DNA from: Spirogloea muscicola
Lineage: Eukaryota; Streptophyta; Zygnematophyceae; Spirogloeales; Spirogloeaceae
Length of the DNA stretch: 17,209 nt
NCBI GenBank assembly: GCA_009602725.1
Contig: WELB01000049.1
Coordinates: 147,741-164,949 of the forward strand
Direction of reading: 5' to 3'
Positions 8,417-17,209 of the stretch are shown piece after piece (within the stretch, counting starts at the first letter, position 1; each line of letters begins with the position of its first letter). The notes beneath the pieces were generated by a model, which had not been told where the DNA came from, made no database searches, and worked only from the letters and a program-made list of their open reading frames with translations. The position numbers and the translations under genes were made by a program.

Positions 8417-8692
8417 TCAGTAGTTACGAGTGAGGAGCCTCACATCCGACAGACTAGCTGCCGGAAAACTATCCCCCTGACGAAAACCGGAGGCCGCAGC
8501 GAGAGCACGGCCAGCACGCAGATGCAAGGCGTGGGCCATGGACCGCTGGAGGGAGACGGACAAGCGCATACGATATACCTGAGCCCACGAGCCAGCGGCG
8601 TTGAAGTCAGCCGGCTCACCGCGCCTGCGGGACACAGCGCGCCGTGCAAGCTTGGCCAACAGGTCGAGAGGCCAGCCCCAAGGAATGAACAA
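8417..8692 (-). pseudogene. C-terminal end of a LINE-like ORF, best-preserved copy
   Basis: A continuous 91-codon frame on the minus strand encodes LLAKLARRAVSRRRGEPADF, then WAQVYRMRLSVSLQRSMAHA, LHLRAGRALAAASG and DLRLLTRNY before a stop at 8417-8419. It aligns along its whole length with the left-edge copy at 6-435, with many substitutions but no frameshift, so it gives the best view of the element's C-terminus. It is truncated at its 5' side, where a second tail-like motif (GACCTTGTTCATTCCTTGGG then GCTGG on the minus strand, about 8660-8705) begins. It is a fragment only. Confidence 0.6.
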
Positions 8693-8699
8693 GGTCTGA

Positions 8700-8860
8700 A
8701 GAGCTCACTTCTGGGCTGGCCTCTCACAGCCATTTCTTACAATGGAAGAGCTATTCTTTCAAGGAGGCGGTTGCTGTGGGAAGGGTTCTTGGACCTTGTT
8801 CATCCTTTCTGGGCTGGCCATTCACAGCCCCCGCCCCCTTTGGCAGAGCTCACTTCTGTC
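8700..8860 (+). repeat. Two tandem LINE tail (hairpin) repeats
   Basis: Two plus-strand copies lie back to back. The first has GGGCTG at 8713-8718 paired with CAGCC at about 8726. The second has CTTGTTCATCCTTTCT, then GGGCTG at 8811-8816 paired with CAGCCC at 8825-8830. The consensus CTTGTTCATxCTTT before the hairpin is shared with the copies at 9650 and 7695. Confidence 0.55.
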
Positions 8861-9354
8861 CTTGAGGTGTAGAGTGGCCCTTGGCCCTTGTCGATTCTTT
8901 GTGGATAAGGAAGCAAGAGACAAGGAAGCTTTTCCAATACAGGGCGAAAAGAAAGTGCTCATGCAAAGTGAGGCGACGGCTGTGAGGGCTCAAAGGCAAA
9001 GGAAATGAAAAAGGTGTGAGGGGATTGGTCCGCTAAAGCCCAGAGGCCAGCCCAGGCCTTTCAGGGCTCCCGTGTGCCGATGGCTGCACTCACAAAGCGA
9101 GCCTCTCGACGCCATGAGGAAAGGTGCGCGGTGCTCATGAAATGACAGGGAAGGCCAATTGAAGCCAATCCAGTGTTCAGGAATATTATTGCAGAGGAGT
9201 GGGGCTACATGAAGCGTAGCCCTATGCTTAAATTCACAGAGTGAATGCTGGCTGAAGGTGGACGTCAGTACCGACGAGCAAGCACATGCATCCGGCAGAC
9301 TCACTTGGAGAGGCGGAGCACCGCCACAGAAGCCAGTGGCCTGACTTGGAGAGA
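8861..9354. other. Intergenic stretch, nothing recognised
   Basis: No gene, RNA gene or conserved motif found. The minus-strand frame at 8990-9580 is open for 196 codons, but its second half is the tail repeat and the rest has no recognisable domain, so I treat it as non-coding repeat-derived sequence. Confidence 0.4.
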
Positions 9355-9480
9355 AGGGCTCGCCCATAGAGGATAGGGGCTGGTAAAAGCCAGCCCAAAA
9401 AAGAATGAACAAAGTACGAGAAGGGGCCACGGGAAGCACTAAGAAATACAGACACAAGAAGAAACTAAGCAGCCACGAAG
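9355..9480 (-). repeat. LINE tail (hairpin) repeat
   Basis: A minus-strand copy closely similar to 7192-7330. The hairpin arms are GGGCTGG (9377-9383) and CCAGCCC (9390-9396), with AAAAAAGAATGAACAAAGTA then CGAGAAGGGGCCACGGGAAG on the plus strand beside it. The similarity extends through the pyrimidine-rich (minus-strand) region to about 9475, but no ORF end follows at the expected distance. This is a 5'-truncated tail. Confidence 0.65.
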
Positions 9481-9644
9481 CAATCTTAGGGCGCGCCCAG
9501 CACGCTGACGAATAGCCAGAGCTTGGAAGCGCTGCAGGCAGCGCGGGAGGCCCTAGGAAACGAGCTTGCAACTCACCCAACTTCCTACAACCCTCGGCCC
9601 GCGCTCCGGCTGCCCGCTGCGCCGCCTCTCAGGCCACTCTGTCC

Positions 9645-9715
9645 TTTGTCAGACCTTGTTCATCCCTTTGGGCTGGCCTCTCACGGTCATCGCCTTGAGT
9701 TGGAAGAGTAATTTC
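9645..9715 (+). repeat. LINE tail repeat, degenerate hairpin
   Basis: This carries CAGACCTTGTTCATCCCTTT then GGGCTGGCCTCTCACGGTCA. The left arm is intact and the right arm has decayed. The upstream 9500-9640 is open and GC-rich but not recognisable. Confidence 0.5.
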
Positions 9716-9764
9716 TCTTTTCACTCCAGCGAGCCCGCCGTGAGCAAGAGTCAGGAAAGCTTGT

Positions 9765-10140
9765 AGTACAAAAGAGAGCTATCACAAAGGGGGCGAGGGC
9801 TGCAAAGAAAGCTCCTCCAATGGGCCAACCACAAAAGAATGACGAATTCCAGAGAGTTGAAATGGCAATTTGCGCGCAGGAAACAGAGAAATAGAGCAAG
9901 TTTCAGTCGAAGGGTGCGGTGGCAGTAAAAGCCACCCAGCCAGGCACGAATCAATAAGGTCCACACGCTAGCCCCTATATATTGGCACAAACCACTCCGC
10001 CAAGTAGGCACCTTACTGTTGGCCACCCAGCCATGCCTTTTACAGAAGCACGTTGTAATGACCAGCAGCTGCAAGGTATTGCGATATCCTGAGGTGGCAG
10101 CCACAGCACGGCCAGCACGCAGATGCAAACAAATGGAGCA
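9765..10140 (-). pseudogene. Heavily decayed LINE-like fragment
   Basis: On the minus strand, CLHLRAGRAVAATSGY (encoded around 10080-10130) matches the HLRAGRALAAASG segment of the better copies. On the plus strand AGCACGGCCAGCACGCAGAT then GCAA is shared with the 8417-8692 copy. A tail-like remnant (GGGCTGCAAAGAAAGCTCCT on the plus strand) lies at about 9800-9835. There is no intact frame. Confidence 0.4.
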
Positions 10141-10454
10141 GCCAGCCCTACAATGCAAACTGACCCCCCTCATGCCCCCACGATGCCATGCCTCTGATTC
10201 ACTAGCATGCCAGAGCACAAGCACCACCGACTATCTGCTCTATCCTGTGCAAATGGTTGGCTCTCACGTGCCATTTGCCTCTGTCCTGCCACTCACAGCC
10301 CCTGCCTTGTGGCCTTTGCCAACTCACCGAATCGACATGCTTACTCCTCAAGTCGCTGGCATTAAATGACCAACAGCACCCAGTTCACAAGATATCAACT
10401 CCCCAGCAATTGGCGATCAATGACCTACATTTAACTGCTTATTACGTCCGCGAG

Positions 10455-10600
10455 GCAGGACGCAAGGGCGTCCTGCGGCCAGCGGCAAAGAATGTTATGG
10501 GGTGCGACTCTCAGCAGCGGCTCTCCTTTGTGAGAGCCGCCTCTAGCCACACCCTCAATCAAATCTAAAGAGGCCCTGCGGGAAAGGCTCCACAGGGCAG
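10455..10600. other. Three consecutive GC-rich hairpins
   Basis: Within 145 bp there are three inverted repeats. The first has GCAGGACGC (10455-10463) and its exact complement at 10468-10476 around a 4-base loop. The second has GCGGCTCTC (10517-10525) and its exact complement at 10532-10540 around a 6-base loop. The third has GCCCTG (10573-10578) and CAGGGC (10593-10598) with a longer loop. They lie 3' of the receptor-kinase gene. They could be transcript 3'-end structure, a small structured RNA or repeat debris. No tRNA or rRNA is recognised here. Confidence 0.5.
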
Positions 10601-10776
10601 CTACAATGTACTTGAGTATTGAAAAAATTGGCGCCAGCAGCCTCCAGCAGAGCAAGAGAGCCTGCGAAGCCACTCGGCCGTTCTTGGCGGCACTTCTATC
10701 TGTACAACGCGGAGCGGCTGTAATCTAGGCGGCTGCCCAAAGAGGCAGGCTTGCAACGAGGCTGTAGGTGGGCTTG
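10601..10776 (-). other. Presumed 3' UTR of the receptor kinase
   Basis: The 176 bp after the receptor-kinase stop (10777-10779, minus strand) contain no gene. A TTTTTTCAATACTCAAGTAC stretch on the minus strand near 10610-10628 is the AT-richest part. I see no unambiguous polyadenylation signal. Confidence 0.3.
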
Positions 10777-13700
10777 TCACTGTGAGAAAACCCTGGCAGG
10801 GTCGATGCCTCGTGCAAACTCCTCCAGGTTGTACATCATGTGCACGACCTCGGCCATGCTCGGCCGCTGAGTGGGCTTCCACCGTGTGCACAGGAGGCCG
10901 ACCTTCACAGCGGCCTCGATGAGCCGCAGATTGTCCTCCGTCTCGCCGCCCAGCAGCCGGCTGTCAATCACCTCCGCCCTGCCTCCCTGCTCCTGCAGCT
11001 TGAGGCCCACCCAATCTGGCAGGCTCTCGGCCTCACCAGTGCCGTCTGTGAACTCACGGTCTGTCGGTGCCTTGCCAGTTAGCAGCTGCAGGAGGACGAT
11101 GCCGTAGCTGAAAACATCGCTCTTTGCTGTGATCCGCCCAGTCTGACCATACTCGGGGGCAAGGTAACCAATAGTCCCTGCTCGCAACAACCACGCAGCA
11201 GGACAAATTGGGGGTCAGACATTTACAACAAGAGAGGCAAGCGTATGTCAGGCGCTGACAGCGACCAGATACGTGGTGTCCCTATGCACATCCGCATGCT
11301 CCTGCTCCCTTCTTCCCAGTCACAGATGCATTGGTAATGCCAGGAATGCTGCGATTAACGACAGCGGTGTGACATACCAGAGACGGCAGTCGACATGTGG
11401 GTTTCGTGTGGATCAATCAGCTTGGCCAGGCCAAAGTCAGAGACATGGGCCTCCATCTGCTCGTCAAGGAGGATATTGGACGGCTTGACGTCCCTGTGCA
11501 CAATCATGACCTTGCAGCCCTGGTGCAGATACTTCAGGCCCTCCGCAGCCGTGAGCGCAATCTTGTATCTCGTCCGCCAGGTGTTAAACTCGCCAGCCTG
11601 GTTGCAGGACGTCCCGTGTATAAATCCAGATAGGCTGCCGCGCGGCATGTAGTCATACAGGAGTAGCCTCTCCTGGCCAATCTCAGACGAGTAGTAGCCC
11701 CTCAGAGCCACAAGGTTCTTGTGCCTTGCCTGTCCAAGCGTCTCTACCTCTGCTAGGAACTCCTTCTCGCCTTGGTCGCTCTTCATCTCCAGCTTCTTCA
11801 CTGCTACCACCAGGCCCCAGGCAAACGTGGCTCTGCCCATCCCAAGAAGACGTGATGTCCAGGTCAGCGATGCCAAGATGCAAAGGGCGGACATCCCAAG
11901 TGTGCAGATCGTCATAAAGGCCAAATGCCCTCCTCATACGACATTGAAAACCCACGCCCCACAATAAAGAGGCAAGATCAAGGCCTGACCAGGTTCCAAT
12001 GGACATTGTTATTCCAGTGACGGCAAGCACCTGTAGACGGTGCCGAAGCCGCCCTTTCCGACAATGTTATCCGAGCTGAAGTCATTGGTTGCTTGGAGCA
12101 ACTCCTCGAACGCAAAGCTCCTCTCCCCGGGCTTACTGAAGAGCTTGAAGTGGCCAGGCCCCTTGGCAACCCCTGCACCTCTGGCGTCGCCATTCTGCAG
12201 GGGGCCGCTGGCCACCCTTACCATCCTGGACGGCGAGATTGGTATGGTCACACCGCCAACCCTCTCGCTGACCATCTTCGGCCGCCTCCTGGTCCTCCAC
12301 AAGATGAAGAGGAGGAGAGCAAGCAAGATAACGAAAACTGCTCCAAGAGTTGAGCCCAGTACAGCTGCCGCCGTGCTGCTATTGTCATGGTGGCGCAGGG
12401 ATGGCGATGGCGGCGACAGGGACGGCGGCGGGCTGGGCGGGCAAATGGCATTGAGGGGGGGGCCACAGAGATATGGGTTGTGTGCAAAGGACGAGTTTGA
12501 GAAAATAGTGAAATTGTTTTGCGGAATTGGGCCGGAGAAGTTGTTGTAGGACAAGTCGAGGTACTGCAGGAAGGCCAATTTTGAGAGGCTCTCAGGCAAG
12601 TAACCTGCGCCCACAAGAGCCAAGAGCAACAGTGAACAAGGAGGAGCACCTGGAAGAGGATGATACAATCCCCCTGCTGAAGGGAAGCACTATGCGCCAG
12701 GGCCCACAAGTTCAGCGCTGAAGAAGTATGATCAGCAGCCTGCTGCAACTGAGCTGCAACATCCCAGTAATGCATTCCAGCCATGCAGAGGTCAGCTGAA
12801 TCAGCCACTGTGCTGAACAAGGTTCCTACTCTCACCGCCCAGGTGGTTATGGGCAAGGTCCAGCCTCTGGAGAGAGAAGAGCTGCCCATAATCATCTGGA
12901 ATGCTGCCCTTCAGCAGATTTTGTCCAAGGAGTAGAGCATTCAGGTTGACCAGATTTGAGAGCTGCCGGGGCAACCGGCCATGCAGAGCATTCTGAGCAA
13001 AATTGAGGAATGAGAGGTGATGGAGGTAGGCCAGTGTTGTGGGCAGACTGCCAGCAATCTGGTTCTCCGAGATGTCCAAGGAGAGCAAGGATGTCAGGTT
13101 GCCCAAGGATGGCGGGACAAACCCCGTCAAGGAGTTGCCACCAAGATCAAGGAAGAGGAGGCTGAGACAGCCGCCCAGCTGCGATGGTATTGTGCCGCTC
13201 AAGAGGTTCCCTCGAAGGTTCAGCTGATTGAGATTAATCAGTTGCCCTAGCTGTCCAAGTGACAGACGCAATACAAGGCCAGTGCGAGTGTGCTGTCAGT
13301 GCCCCCAATATTTCAGAAAAGCTCAGATATATCTAGATAGGTAGATGTCTGCTATGTGAATGCCTATCTCGCTGCCATAACCTGCAGTTCTCAGCCTTGT
13401 GAGAGCTCTACGAGAGTAGGCCATATGTGCAAGATTTCGATTCAAGCATCATGCAACAATTGAAGCCATTGATACGTCCTGCCCCTTCAGAGGGCGCATA
13501 CCCTAGTGGGAATCGAAGAAGTGATTCGGTTGAAGTTCAGGCCGAGCTGCTGCAGTGCAGAGCAGTCTCCAAGTTGCTCTGGGAGAGGTCCAGTCAGGCG
13601 ATTGTTGTCTAGGATGAGCATCTGGAGATTTGTCAACTTCCCGAGCTCAGCGGGAAGGTGCCCCTCAAGACTGTTCAGCAGGGCAACGGAGTGAGTCAGA

Positions 13701-16700
13701 GAGCATCTTGACTATCAGACACATGGACCCTGCTTGCTGAGCGCTCGGTTTCAATTCCATGTATGGACACGATCGAAACACATGCAATCCAAACACATGC
13801 AAGCAAGGGCACATGTGCAGCGGACGGTCAGGTGATGCTTGCAAGCTCAGCAACTGTGGAATTCAGTCCTTGTCGTATCGGCATACCGGTTGCCACCAAA
13901 GTCAAGGACAAGCATGTTTGAGCACGCAGTAACCCCGACCGGGAAAGGACCCGAGAAATTGTTGTTGCTCAGCTTCAGAATTGTGAGGTTGTGCAACAAT
14001 GTAAAGTCAAGAGAGATCTCCCCAGACAATATATTGGAATGAAGGTCCAAAACCTGCAACTTGACCACAGGAGGGGTCTTAGGCACAACGGCCTAGCTCA
14101 TGGAATCTTGTCACAGTGATAAGACAGGCCCGGTCATCACGATACTGCATGTTGCCAAGCTTCTTGCTGGGAGAGGTCATGTTGCAACTCTGAGCTTTGG
14201 GTTCAACTTTCTTGCTGGTGACTGACTCAGTCCAAGCGACTCAGCCAAGGTAGAGGGAGTGAAAGGACCTGTAAGAAGCGGCAGTTTGCAAGTGCCAGAG
14301 GAATGCTGCCTGTCAAGCTGTTGTTGAAGAGGTACACGTACTCAAGGAGAGGCAGATTCCCAAGCTCAGCAGGAATCTGCCCCTCCAAGAGATTGTTACC
14401 TAGCTCCAGAGACACCAGACCGCTGCAGTTGCCGAGCTCAGGCGGGATGCTCCCATTCAGGTTGTTGTTCAGAAGAAACAGAAGCTGCAGGTCTTGAAGG
14501 TTGGCCAGCTCGACCGGAAGGGGGCCGGATAGGGAGTTGTTGCTGGCCACGAACGAGTTGAGGGATGTGCAGTTGCCCAGCTCTGGTGGTATAGGGCCCG
14601 ACAGTTGATTCCTGAGAGCAATGCACATGACGCGCTGCTAAGTGAGTCTCGTTCTACTAGAGATCAGGCACAGTGGTGGCATCAAAGGGAGCATAGTTTG
14701 CCTGAGCCAAGCAAGGAAGGAATGGTGGTAGCGAGGACACGATGCCTCCATGAGGAGGCATCGCAGTCGTGCGTGTGATGTGGGCAGGCAGGGACTGCTT
14801 GCTCACCCGCCAACGTCCAAGATGACGAGCAGCTGCAACAGGCCCAGCTCTTTCGGAATCTGGCCCGTGAGGCCGTTGGTAGATAGGCCGAGGGACCTGA
14901 GCTGGGAGCAGTTGCCAAGCTCTGGGGGGATCTCCCCCTCCAGGTTGTTGACAACGAGGGAGAGGTCCTCCAGATTGGACAGCCTGCCAAAGCTCGGTGG
15001 GATGGGGCCGCCCATGCCATTGGAGGCCAGGTCGAGGCGCTGCAGAGATGTGCAGTTTCCAAGTTCCAAGGGCAGGCCATCGGAGAGGTAGTTGTGCGAT
15101 ACGACGAGTGTCTGGAGGCTCTGGAGCTGTCCAAAGGACGCCGGGATGGCTCCGTTGAAGCCATTGTACGAGACTTGCAAGAGCTGCAGCGAGGAGCAGT
15201 TGCCGAGCTCCCCTGGAAGAGGCTCTCCTCCCAGCAAGTTCTGGGACAGAGTCAGGTACTGCAAGGACTGCAGGTTGCCGAAGGTGCGAGGGATGTTGCC
15301 GGTCAGAGAGTTGTTGCTCAGGTCCACGGTGGTGAGGTTGGCGCAGCTTCCCAGCGATGCAGGAATTGGTCCTTCAAGCAGGTTGCTGCCAATGGAGGAG
15401 TGCGCAAGGATCAGCAGACATGCAAAGCTGGATGCTTGTACTTGTGCACTTGTTGTGGACTGTATAATTGCACACCACCTGTAACAACTCAATCCATTGA
15501 TCCCAACAAGCCTGCTCATCGAGTTAGACCATTCTAGAGGCAATGACCGTCTAGCCCATGACAGCCTTGCGCCGGCAGCAATGGCAGGATGCCGACCCTG
15601 TCAAAAGAAGCTCAGTGAGTCCAAGGCAGGAGCCAATGGTGTCGGGGATTGGCAGATTGAGAGCGTTGTTGCTGAGGTCCAAGACCTGCAAGGAGCACAC
15701 GACTTGTCTTGAGTGATGTCTGCACTACAAGCGGGTACCACACTACTTGGGCCCATAACGAGGCCCAAACGTGGAGCAAGCTGCCTTGCCAGAGAAAAGG
15801 GTCCAGAAAAGGCTGCCAGGGAGGACACCAACCTCTAGTCTGTGGAGTTGGCCTACTGCTTCTGGGATGGAGCCATTGAGGGAGTTGAGACTGAGGAGCA
15901 GGGACTGGAGAGCAGGCAGCCGGAAAAGTGCTTCTGGAAGTGGCCCAGTGAGGGAGTTGTTGGCCAGGTTGATGTTGACTGCCAGGCGCAGATTGCCGAG
16001 CTGTGCAGGGATGGGGCCTGAGAAGAAGTTGCTGCACAGCCCGGGAGCTCGCCGCACGGCAGCGGTGTCAGGAGCCGGGACTACGAGGTGGTCCAGAGTC
16101 CAGCGCGCAAGCAACTGGCTGAAACCTCTTGCGCAAGCGAGCCGCCGAAAGCCCACGCCTATTGGCCCTGGAAGCCCGTCCTACATAATCAGGAACGCAG
16201 GCCTGCTCACTTGCTGAGGTCGAGAGTGACGAGATGGCTGAGGTCGCCGAGCGCCGGCGAGAGGTGCCCCACCAGCTGCGCGCCGGTGAGGTTGAGGCTC
16301 GACACGGGGTGGTTGAGGTGCCGCTCCGCAGACGGGTTGCAGGCCACGCCGATCCACCTGCCGCGCCGCCAGGCATGCCCAAACCAGAGCTTGAGCCGTC
16401 GTCAGCTGCACAGCAGCCATTGCTGCCGCACCTGCTCGGCCTGGCTGCGCCTGCCCAAGTTGCCCCGCTGCCCATCACTCTGCGCCCTTGTCCTGCCTCC
16501 CAGCGCCAGTGCTGGCGTGCTGCTGGAGCCACCAAGGTGCGCACTCGAGGCTGGCCTCTCTCAGCTGGCACAATGGCAGCTCGCCTCGTGGCTCTGCTTG
16601 CGGCTGCTGAGCTGAGCTCGGCGTGCCGGTCGGCCCCTCCAGATGGGCACCTCGCGGCCCGGGTTCTGGGTTCTGGCCAGCCAGGTGCGGCCGGCCATGC

Positions 16701-17130
16701 CTTTCCCGCAGCCCATTCAGAGGAGGCCGCGGCGCGGAGCCCGCGCCCCATTGCGTCGCCCGGCCAGCGCGTCGTGTCGCCGCCATGTCGGCGGGCTGGA
16801 CGCCCTGCGCGAGCGAGCCCTTCGAGGTGGAGCTGCTATGCGGCGGCAGTGGGCTCTCACCCGCAGGGCGCGTCCACCTGGTTCACGTCCCAGTTGCCGA
16901 GCTGCCCGCGCGGGTCGTCGGCGACGGCTGCCTGCAGGGCGGAGGCGCGAGGGAGGCCGTCAGCAGGGCAAGCAGGAGGAGCGGCGGGGCAGAGCCGGCG
17001 GCGGCGGCGGCGGAGGGCGGGCCTGGAAACGCAGGAGGGCGGCGGCGTCGGCGTTGAGGGCGCGGGCGGGGCGCGGCGCGGAGGCGGAGAGGAGGAGGAC
17101 GAGGCAGAGCCAGGCGAAGACGGCGTCCAT
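10777..17130 (-). CDS. LRR receptor-like serine/threonine kinase, 30 LRRs, LRR-X (EMS1/BRI1)-like
   Basis: Exons on the minus strand: 17130-17023, 16931-16861, 16357-16211, 16031-15833, 15685-15597, 15385-14807, 14611-14269, 14053-13887, 13670-13502, 13250-12836, 12604-12031, 11832-11378, 11177-10777. They join in consistent phase into 1238 aa. All introns are GT-AG except the first, which is best read as GC-AG. Order: signal peptide (1-24), LRR N-cap ending DAPCGWIGVAC, 30 LRRs of about 24 residues with no island domain, NPYLCGPPL cap, transmembrane helix ([20 protein letters not shown]), then kinase. The kinase has [14 protein letters not shown] (Lys966), HRDVKPSN (Asp1068), DFG (Asp1086) and [11 protein letters not shown], so it should be an active RD kinase acting at the plasma membrane on an unknown ligand. 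Thirty uninterrupted LRRs and a FLAEVETLG-type kinase recall EMS1, but orthology is unproven. The gene converges on the amidase gene. Confidence 0.9.
16932..17022 (-). other. Probable GC-AG intron 1 of the receptor kinase
   Basis: Exon 1 ends ...AALLRFQ at CAG|GCCCGC (17023/17022) and exon 2 starts after CCCTGCAG with [15 protein letters not shown]. Joined, they give [15 protein letters not shown], the expected LRR N-cap pattern (ALLxFKxAVxDDPxG). The 91-bp interval shifts the frame and hits a stop if retained, so something must be removed. A GT-AG alternative (C|GTTTCC to GCAGGCAG|CC) stays in frame but deletes the conserved RFQAA. Confidence 0.5.
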
Positions 17131-17209
17131 GGCGCCGCCTCGGCGAAGGAATGGGGGGGGGAGGAGGGTTGGTGGAGGGGCGGACGCCTCTGGCCCGGGG
17201 GAAGGGGAA
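17131..17209 (-). promoter_or_regulatory. 5' flank of the receptor kinase
   Basis: The 79 bp before the start codon at 17130-17128 are polypyrimidine-rich on the minus strand (long C and CT runs). They are probably 5' UTR or core promoter. No TATA box is visible and the window ends here. Confidence 0.3.

Noticed and set aside
6675-9840. CRISPR array or bacterial terminators from the repeated hairpins
   Set aside because: The copies are irregularly spaced, occur in both orientations and carry extended homology linked to an ORF end. The window is eukaryotic.
12040-12549. Plus-strand open frames opposite the receptor-kinase exons
   Set aside because: They are antisense shadows of well-supported kinase and LRR coding sequence, with no domain of their own.
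14227-14628. Individual minus-strand LRR open frames as separate short LRR proteins
   Set aside because: Each ends at a splice donor and continues in phase into the next exon of one receptor kinase.
1-17209. tRNA or rRNA genes
   Set aside because: No tRNA-like cloverleaf with A and B boxes and no rRNA core sequence was seen by eye on either strand.

Overview
The window looks like nuclear DNA from a streptophyte, either a charophyte alga or a non-seed plant. Three things point there: a large leucine-rich-repeat receptor kinase of plant type, genes cut into many exons by GT-AG introns of roughly 80-500 bp (one about 1.1 kb), and decayed LINE-type retroelements between the genes. I cannot name the species. 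All exon models come from reading splice sites and protein continuity by eye; no search or alignment was run.

Layout. 1-551 holds the decayed 3' coding end of a LINE-like element on the minus strand. 758-4701 (plus) is an 11-exon gene of about 406 codons. Its last eight exons join in frame into a cyanobacterial-type N-acetylmuramoyl-L-alanine amidase (Amidase_3 fold) with the metal ligands and the catalytic glutamate kept. A cell-wall hydrolase of this type in a plant-lineage nucleus fits plastid peptidoglycan turnover. 4702-6660 has no gene I can establish. It holds a 265-bp stretch flanked by a 15-bp direct repeat, and a very GC-rich island (6100-6540) that may be the 5' end of a third, minus-strand gene. 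6660-10230 is a graveyard of LINE 3' ends in both orientations. It is marked by a recurring tail motif built around a GGGCTGG...CCAGCCC hairpin, which lies about 90 nt past the ORF stop in the two best copies. 10230-10776 is intergenic and has three closely spaced GC-rich hairpins. 10777-17130 (minus) is a 13-exon LRR receptor kinase of 1238 codons: signal peptide, 30 uninterrupted LRRs, one membrane helix and an intact RD-type kinase domain.

The two genes converge on the repeat-rich centre. Both start in extremely GC-rich first exons and become much less GC-rich toward the 3' end. They share no obvious pathway: one is probably organellar wall metabolism, the other cell-surface signalling. 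The most notable content is the amidase, the hairpin-bearing LINE tail family, and a probable GC-AG first intron in the receptor kinase.
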